Shown here piece by piece: positions 7,101 to 10,994 of a DNA stretch of 10,994 bases. Location: the NCBI GenBank assembly GCA_003164305.1, contig PLSZ01000128.1:1-10994 (forward strand), read 5' to 3'. Numbering within the stretch: the first letter of the stretch is position 1; every line of letters starts with the position of its first letter. Made by a program: the position numbers and the translations under genes. This stretch comes from Acetobacteraceae bacterium. GTDB lineage: Bacteria > Pseudomonadota > Alphaproteobacteria > Acetobacterales > Acetobacteraceae. Under the pieces are notes generated by a model. The model made no database searches and was not told the origin of the DNA. It saw nothing but the letters and a program-made list of their open reading frames with translations.

Positions 7101-7838
7101 ATGCAGGAAAACAGCCCCGAACTGGAATTGCATGCTGGGCAGGTCGTGTGGCTGTCCAGGGAAATAATGGGGTGGTCCGCCGACTCGACAGAACGAGGTC
7201 AAGGCGACCCGCACTGGGAAAGGCACTATGAGCCCTGGAAGCATGCAAATGCCAGTTTAGGAGAGGCGGCATCGGAGCAGGATCGGGCGAGCGCGATCCT
7301 TCAACTAAAGCGTTCCTTGGAGTTCCGGGAAAAAGCGCTCAATTCCGTCTACGGCTTCGACAAGATGCATGGAATTGGAAAGAAGGGGATTCCCGCCTCG
7401 CTCGAAATGTTTAACATTGTTCTTCCAATCATGCGTAAAGTGCTCACCGACGTTCGAAACGACGTGACGCACGATTTTTCCAAGCAACCACCCGATCTTT
7501 ACCGCTGTCGAGAATTGGCCGAGTTCACCTGGTATTTTTTGAAGTCCACCGACCATCTGTTGTCCAATAGCATCCAAGCTCTGGAATTTGACGATTACCA
7601 GAACCGCGCCGGGGGTGTCCGTTTTGATATTAAACCAAACACATGGAAAATGAAACTGGCCGGCGCCGTCACCCGAAATCTCTTTTCTCTGGTTGAGACG
7701 CCCGATAGTTTTCGTGTAGTGTTTGGACGGCAAGTTTCTGTTTGGAAGGGCTCGGTGAGTTTTAAGGATGCGGCTGTGACGGCAGGGGGTGATCTCATGC
7801 GAGACTTCCTGAAAATCTACTTCTCGATCATATACTGA
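7101..7838 (+). CDS. Unknown protein with HEPN-like R-N-x3-H motif
   Basis: I do not recognise this 245-aa protein as a named family. The middle (about 60-160) reads as several amphipathic helices and contains RNDVTH (119-124), the Rx4-6H pattern with a polar residue after the arginine that marks HEPN-domain RNases. The flanks (ILQLKRSLEFREKAL before; LYRCRELAEFTWYFLKSTDHLL after) also look like a HEPN helical bundle. The C-terminal ~80 residues alternate hydrophobic and polar residues and look more strand-rich; their role is unknown. No signal peptide or membrane helix is seen. The start is the only ATG after an in-frame stop at 7080-7082; its ribosome binding site is weak (GGA at 7086-7088). 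Base composition differs sharply from the neighbours: 7621-7740 has 55 G+C of 120, against 43 of 60 at 5641-5700, which points to horizontal acquisition. A HigA-like gene follows after 24 nt, so an RNase toxin is a reasonable hypothesis. The CDS call is firm; the HEPN call is tentative. Confidence 0.8.
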   Translation: MQENSPELELHAGQVVWLSREIMGWSADSTERGQGDPHWERHYEPWKHANASLGEAASEQDRASAILQLKRSLEFREKALNSVYGFDKMHGIGKKGIPASLEMFNIVLPIMRKVLTDVRNDVTHDFSKQPPDLYRCRELAEFTWYFLKSTDHLLSNSIQALEFDDYQNRAGGVRFDIKPNTWKMKLAGAVTRNLFSLVETPDSFRVVFGRQVSVWKGSVSFKDAAVTAGGDLMRDFLKIYFSIIY

Positions 7839-7862
7839 GGCATCAGGAGAAACCGAGCGCCT

Positions 7863-8183
7863 TTGACACGCAGTTTTCGGGAGACCGTGGCCAGACGCGC
7901 TCAATCCGATCCCGTGTTCCGCGCGGCGCTGATTGAGGAAGCGGTGCAAAACATCGTCGATGGAGACGTGGAGATCGCTCTGAGCCAATTGCGTGACATT
8001 GTGAACGCGACCATGGGTTTCGATGCGTTGGCGGCAGCCACCGACTTACCCAAGACCAGCCTCATGCGCATGTTGGGGCCGAACGGCAACCCTCGCGCCG
8101 CCAATCTTGGAGGCATTCTCAAGGCACTCGGCCGTCATACCGGCCTGCACATCGCGGTCCGCACCGAGCCCGAAACCGTTTGA
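7863..8183 (+). CDS. HigA-like helix-turn-helix protein (antitoxin/regulator type)
   Basis: A 106-aa protein resembling the small DNA-binding proteins often annotated as addiction-module antidotes or HigA-like regulators. The N-terminal helix pair (SFRETVARRAQSDPVFRAAL, residues 4-23) and LRDIVNATMGFDALAAATDL (43-62) are typical. The predicted helix-turn-helix lies at about 52-70, followed by LGPNGNPRAANLGGILKALG (71-90), the most family-specific stretch. The start is TTG at 7863, giving MTRSFRET as in relatives, with AGGAGA at 7845-7850, 12 nt upstream. A GTG at 7887 is possible but would cut off the conserved N-terminus. In known higBA pairs the toxin gene comes first and the antitoxin second; here the partner position is filled by the unusual 245-aa gene, not a RelE/HigB-sized toxin. 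G+C is intermediate (34 of 60 at 7981-8040). It may instead be a stand-alone regulator. Confidence 0.78.
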   Translation: MTRSFRETVARRAQSDPVFRAALIEEAVQNIVDGDVEIALSQLRDIVNATMGFDALAAATDLPKTSLMRMLGPNGNPRAANLGGILKALGRHTGLHIAVRTEPETV

Positions 8184-8301
8184 CGCGCCGTTCCCGGGCA
8201 GCCTGCCTCGCGTCCAGGCTTCCACCCGCCCTGGCAGCACTGGTAGCCTCATGTGACCCCGCTCCCGCCGCGCCTCCAACCCACCCCCAAGGGACCCCGT
8301 C

Positions 8302-9060
8302 ATGCCAAGGGACACCGACGACGACCTGGAAGAACTCTCCCGCCTGATCGACACCGCCGACCGCGTCGTGCTGTTCACCGGCGCCGGCATCAGCACCGAA
8401 TCCGGCATCCCCGACTTCCGCTCCCCGGGCGGCATCTGGACCAAGAACGCCCCCATCGATTTTCGTGATTTCATGCGCTCCGACGAAGGCCGCCGGGAAA
8501 CCTGGAAGCGGCGTTTCGCCATGGAGGACACATTTCGAAAAGCCGCCCCCAACCGGGGCCACCGCGCCTGCGCCGAACTGGTCCGTTCCGGCAAAGCCAC
8601 CTCGGTCATCACCCAAAACATCGACGGGTTGCACCAGGACTCCGGCATTCCCGATGCGAAAGTGATCGAGCTGCACGGCAACACCACCTACGCCCATTGC
8701 CTCGACTGCGGGCAGCGGTATGAGATCGCCGACCTCCGCGTCGACTTCGAGCGCGACAATATCGTGCCGCATTGCGCCTGCGGCGGTTGGGTCAAGACGG
8801 CAACGATCTCCTTCGGCCAGTCCATGCCGATCGACGAAATGCGCCGTGCCGAGCAGGAGACTTTGCTCGCCGACCTGTTCATCGTGCTTGGCTCCTCGCT
8901 GGTCGTGTATCCCGCCGCCGGCTTTCCGGAACTGGCGAAACGCAACGGCGCCTCGCTGGTGATCATCAACCGGGAGCAAACGCCGCTGGACCGCGCCGCC
9001 GACCTGGTGCTGCACCGCTCCATCGGCGACACCATGGGGGCGATGGTTGGAGTGGAATAA
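8302..9060 (+). CDS. Sir2-family NAD-dependent protein deacylase
   Basis: A 252-aa sirtuin, which removes acyl groups from lysines using NAD+ and yields nicotinamide and O-acyl-ADP-ribose. All core motifs are present: GAGISTESGIPDFRS (27-41), TQNIDGLHQ (104-112), ELHGN with catalytic H125, and a zinc site formed by C133, C136, C158 and C160 (CLDC, CACGG). GSSLVVYPAAGFP (197-209) and INREQTPLD (222-230) bind the cofactor. The usual FGE motif reads FGQ (171-173, ISFGQSMP). No signal peptide, so cytosolic. The ATG has AAGGGA (8289-8294) 7 nt upstream. The 118-nt gap before it is strikingly C-rich, but no terminator or promoter could be identified there. The next gene starts 27 nt after the stop in the same direction. 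Targets are unknown; acyl-CoA synthetases are common ones in bacteria. Confidence 0.95.
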   Translation: MPRDTDDDLEELSRLIDTADRVVLFTGAGISTESGIPDFRSPGGIWTKNAPIDFRDFMRSDEGRRETWKRRFAMEDTFRKAAPNRGHRACAELVRSGKATSVITQNIDGLHQDSGIPDAKVIELHGNTTYAHCLDCGQRYEIADLRVDFERDNIVPHCACGGWVKTATISFGQSMPIDEMRRAEQETLLADLFIVLGSSLVVYPAAGFPELAKRNGASLVIINREQTPLDRAADLVLHRSIGDTMGAMVGVE

Positions 9061-9087
9061 CGCCACCGTTCGTGCCAGAAGACTCCC

Positions 9088-9555
9088 ATGCTGCAATCAC
9101 TCAATCTGCCCGACTGGCTGCCATGGTGGGTCCCTCTGGCGCTGCTGGTGCCGGCGCTGCTGTGGGCGCTGTCCTTCCTGTTCATGCCGTTCAGCGTGTT
9201 CGGCGTGAAAAGCCGGCTGGAGCTGATCGAGGCGCGGCTGGACGAAATCCAGAACGAAATCCGTCACGTCGCCCTCCGCTTTCCTCCCGGCGGCGGTCCT
9301 GGGCCTGACTATGACGATGTGTATCCGCCGCGAATGCAGGAGCCGCGCCCCGATCGGGTCATGAGCCGGCCGCCGATCCCGCCCGCGCGCCACGAACTCT
9401 ACAACGCGCAACATCTGGAGCCGCCGGGGGAGCCGGCGCGAGAACCTCAGCTTGAGGATCGGCCGCCGCCGCCGCCCAACGCGCGGCCCGCGCGCCGCAA
9501 TGAGCCGCCGCCGCGGCCGCCGCGCGCCGAACCCAGGCTGGACTGGCGGAGGTAG
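9088..9555 (+). CDS. Small membrane-anchored proline-rich protein
   Basis: A 155-aa protein of no recognised family. Residues 12-38 form one strong hydrophobic segment (WWVPLALLVPALLWALSFLF), followed by a short charged heptad-like helix (about 41-63, KSRLELIEARLDEIQNEIRH) that may be a coiled coil. The rest (65-155) is low-complexity and rich in proline, arginine and glutamate, with runs such as RPPPPPN and NEPPPRPPR, and is probably disordered. The arrangement suggests a membrane anchor with an oligomerising stalk and a flexible tail. The ATG is preceded by an AGAAGA-like site. It lies 27 nt after the sir2 gene and 10 nt before the CoA-binding gene, so it is probably co-transcribed. The proline-rich coding stretch is a run of CCG/GCC triplets that may vary in length between strains. 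Confidence 0.75.
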   Translation: MLQSLNLPDWLPWWVPLALLVPALLWALSFLFMPFSVFGVKSRLELIEARLDEIQNEIRHVALRFPPGGGPGPDYDDVYPPRMQEPRPDRVMSRPPIPPARHELYNAQHLEPPGEPAREPQLEDRPPPPPNARPARRNEPPPRPPRAEPRLDWRR

Positions 9556-9565
9556 AGTAGAGGAA

Positions 9566-9994
9566 GTGGGTGTCGATGGGCAGACCGACGAGACGATCCG
9601 GCGGATTCTGACCACGACGCGGCGAATCGCTCTTGTGGGGGCCTCGATGAAGCCCTGGCGCGCGTCGCACGGCGTGATGCGCTTCCTGCTGGACCGCGGC
9701 TTCGACGTGACACCGGTCAATCCCGGGCTCGCCGGCCAGACGTTGCACGGCCGAACTGTCGTCGCGCGCCTGGCGGATGCCGCGCCGGTGGAGATGGTTG
9801 ATGTGTTCCGCAACAGCTCGCACGCCGGGGCTCTGGTCGATGAAGCCATTCGCCTCAACGCCAAAACCATCTGGATGCAACTGGGTGTGATCGATCAGGA
9901 CGCGGCGGCGCGGGCGCGCGAGGCGGGGATCACCGTGGTGATGGATCGGTGCCCGGTGATCGAGGATCGCCGGCTGCACCTGTTCGCGGCATGA
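9566..9994 (+). CDS. CoA-binding domain protein (YccU/COG1832 type)
   Basis: A 142-aa protein that is almost entirely one Rossmann-like CoA-binding domain, as in the N-terminal part of succinyl-CoA synthetase alpha. Family features are IALVGASMKPWRASHGVMRF (23-42), FDVTPVNPGLAGQTLHG (48-64), VEMVDVFRNS, TIWMQLGV and the C-terminal VVMDRCPVIE. These stand-alone proteins bind CoA or acyl-CoA, but their role is largely unknown. The reading frame is open further upstream inside the previous gene, but relatives begin about ten residues before ETIRRIL, which fits a GTG start at 9566. A GGAGG at 9548-9552 is a little far (13 nt) and an AGAGGA at 9559-9564 is very close, so the start is probable, not certain. 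Its place two genes after a sirtuin, an enzyme that often acts on acyl-CoA metabolism, is suggestive only. Confidence 0.88.
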   Translation: MGVDGQTDETIRRILTTTRRIALVGASMKPWRASHGVMRFLLDRGFDVTPVNPGLAGQTLHGRTVVARLADAAPVEMVDVFRNSSHAGALVDEAIRLNAKTIWMQLGVIDQDAAARAREAGITVVMDRCPVIEDRRLHLFAA

Positions 9995-10010
9995 GGCGGG
10001 CCAGGCGGCG

Positions 10011-10035
10011 GGTTCATCTGTTGCCCCATTGAACC
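10011..10035 (+). repeat. Perfect 6-bp inverted repeat in the DUF2076 leader
   Basis: GGTTCA (10011-10016) and TGAACC (10030-10035) are separated by 13 nt. They lie between the CoA-binding gene and the short ORF at 10048, ending one base before its GGAGGG ribosome binding site. This could be an operator or a hairpin. No T-run follows, so it is not a standard terminator. Confidence 0.35.
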
Positions 10036-10047
10036 GGAGGGCCCACG

Positions 10048-10119
10048 ATGCCACATCGCCCCCATGGCGAACGCATGACGAACGAGCCAGTACCAATCAC
10101 CGATTGGGGATCCACATGA
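10048..10119 (+). CDS. Putative 23-codon leader ORF overlapping the DUF2076 start
   Basis: An ATG preceded by a strong Shine-Dalgarno (GGAGGG, 10036-10041, 6 nt spacer) opens a 23-residue frame beginning MPHRPHGER and ending with a TGA at 10117-10119. That stop overlaps the ATG (10116-10118) of the next gene in an ATGA junction, the classic arrangement for translational coupling. The peptide has no recognisable motif. An internal ATGACGAACGAG (10075-10086) closely resembles the true DUF2076 start ATGACCAACGAA (10116-10127), as if the start region had been duplicated 41 nt apart. Whether it is translated cannot be told from sequence. It may be a chance frame. Confidence 0.4.
   Translation: MPHRPHGERMTNEPVPITDWGST
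10093..10107 (+). promoter_or_regulatory. Hairpin overlapping the DUF2076 ribosome binding site
   Basis: CCAATC (10093-10098) and GATTGG (10102-10107) form a perfect 6-bp stem with a 3-nt loop. The right arm runs into the GGGGA (10106-10110) that serves as ribosome binding site for the ATG at 10116. Folding could reduce initiation, and a ribosome translating the leader ORF through it would open it. Confidence 0.4.
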
Positions 10120-10994
10120 CCAACGAAGAACGCGACATCATCTCTCAGTTCATCGCCCGGGTCGGTGGCGCCCCCGCCCCGTCGGGCTTCGCGGCGGGCT
10201 CCGTGCCGGCCACGCAAAATCCGCGGGCGCCCGCTCTGCCGCCGGTGGATCGCGACGCCGATGCGCTGATCGCGCAAATGTTCCAGCGCTATCCGGAGGG
10301 GTCCTATCGCATGACGCAACTGGCGTTCGTGCAGGAACAGGGGCTGATCCAGGCGCAGAACCGTATCGCGGAGATGGAAGCGCGGATCCATCAGTTGCAG
10401 CAGCAGGCGCAGCAGGCGCCGCCGCAACAGCAGCCGAGTGGCGGCGGGTTCTTCAGCGGTCTGTTTGGTGGCCGCCAGCAGGCCGCGCCGCCACCTGCCC
10501 CGGGCCCTTGGGGTGGGCCGCAGGGCGCGCCTCCGCAGGGGTATGCTCAGCCGCAGCAGGGTTACGCGCCACCGCCCGGTTACGCGCCGCCTCCGCCGCA
10601 ATACGCGCCCGGCTATCAGCCCGGAATGTTCCAACGCGGGGGCTCGGGCTTTCTGGGCTCGGCGCTGACCACCGCGGCGGGCGTCGCCGGCGGCATGGTC
10701 GTGGGCAACATGCTGGAGAACATGTTCACCGGCGGCCATCACGGCGGCGGTTGGGGCGGCGAGAACTCGGGCGGTTTCGCGGGTGGTGGTGGAGGTCCGT
10801 GGGGCAGCCCGGCACCGGCGGTCGATCAGGGCGCCTGGGACAATGGCGGTGGAGCGGCCGCTCCGTCCAACCAGGATTACGTCGATAATAGCTCCTGGGA
10901 TCAGCAGCCGGCGCAGGATCCGTCGTGGACCGACAACAGCGGCGGCGGCGACAGCAGTTGGGATACCGGCGGTGGCGACAGCGGCGGTGGCGGA
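10116..10994 (+). CDS. DUF2076-like protein, partial at the right edge
   Basis: Open for 293 codons with no stop before the window ends. The N-terminus (MTNEERDIISQFIARV, then DADALIAQMFQRYPEGSYRMTQLAFVQEQGLIQAQNRI split across 47-84) matches the start of DUF2076 proteins, whose function is unknown. A glutamine-rich coiled-coil-like stretch follows (about 78-106). Next comes a Gly/Pro/Tyr region with GYAPPPG-type repeats (about 130-170), a hydrophobic small-residue helix (GFLGSALTTAAGVAGGMVVG, 178-197) of glycine-zipper type that could associate with membrane, and a long Gly/Trp/Asp/Ser tail with repeats such as SSWD and GGGDS (about 210-293). No N-terminal signal peptide is seen. GGGGA at 10106-10110 is the ribosome binding site. 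The end is missing, so full length and any further domain are unknown. Confidence 0.85.
   Translation, partial: MTNEERDIISQFIARVGGAPAPSGFAAGSVPATQNPRAPALPPVDRDADALIAQMFQRYPEGSYRMTQLAFVQEQGLIQAQNRIAEMEARIHQLQQQAQQAPPQQQPSGGGFFSGLFGGRQQAAPPPAPGPWGGPQGAPPQGYAQPQQGYAPPPGYAPPPPQYAPGYQPGMFQRGGSGFLGSALTTAAGVAGGMVVGNMLENMFTGGHHGGGWGGENSGGFAGGGGGPWGSPAPAVDQGAWDNGGGAAAPSNQDYVDNSSWDQQPAQDPSWTDNSGGGDSSWDTGGGDSGGGG

Noticed and set aside
7863..8183. Ordinary higBA locus with a HigB/RelE toxin
   Set aside because: No RelE/HigB-like frame of about 90-110 aa is found on either side; the upstream neighbour is 245 aa and differs in motif.
8184..8301. Terminator from CCAGG/CCTGG arms (about 8214-8233) between the HTH gene and sir2
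   Set aside because: Stem of only 5 bp in C-rich DNA with no T-run; indistinguishable from chance.
7017..8301. Mobile element or integrase-borne island
   Set aside because: No transposase, integrase, tRNA target, or direct repeats flanking the low-GC stretch could be seen.
9097..10096. Overlapping minus-strand frames opposite the proline-rich and CoA-binding genes
   Set aside because: Compositional shadows (Arg/Ala/His rich), no motif, and no ribosome binding site matching a sensible start.

Overview
The window is GC-rich, densely packed bacterial DNA. The gene content (hopanoid enzymes HpnE and squalene-hopene cyclase, an alphaproteobacterial-style RibA with a degenerate RibB-like N-terminus, a DUF2076 protein) suggests an alphaproteobacterium, probably of the Rhodospirillales/Acetobacteraceae type. 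That placement is inference from family resemblance; no rRNA or other taxonomic marker is present.

Layout. (1) 145-831, minus strand: an OmpR/PhoB-type response regulator with an atypical receiver domain, divergent from the next block across a short AT-rich promoter region. (2) 963-7016, plus strand: a tight five-gene run that looks like one operon: GTP cyclohydrolase II (riboflavin synthesis), a YkuD-type L,D-transpeptidase (cell wall), hydroxysqualene dehydroxylase HpnE and squalene-hopene cyclase (last step to squalene, then cyclisation to the hopane skeleton), and a PrpF-family isomerase. Gaps are 1, 46, -11 and 15 nt. HpnC and HpnD, which would supply hydroxysqualene, are not in the window. 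(3) 7020-8183: a small island with lower GC. It holds an imperfect inverted repeat, a 245-aa unknown protein with a HEPN-like R-N-x3-H motif, and 24 nt downstream a HigA-like helix-turn-helix protein. The order (unknown gene, then antitoxin-like gene) resembles a higBA toxin-antitoxin locus with an unusual first gene. This is the best candidate for something undescribed here. (4) 8302-9994: a Sir2 deacylase, a one-TM proline-rich protein and a CoA-binding-domain protein, closely spaced and co-directional. (5) 9995-10994: a structured leader with two inverted repeats and a 23-codon ORF whose stop overlaps the start of a DUF2076 gene, which runs off the right edge.

No tRNA, rRNA, CRISPR array, insertion sequence or replication origin was seen. 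Many long antisense frames exist, as expected in high-GC DNA, and are not counted as genes. All family assignments come from reading motifs by eye, without database searches.
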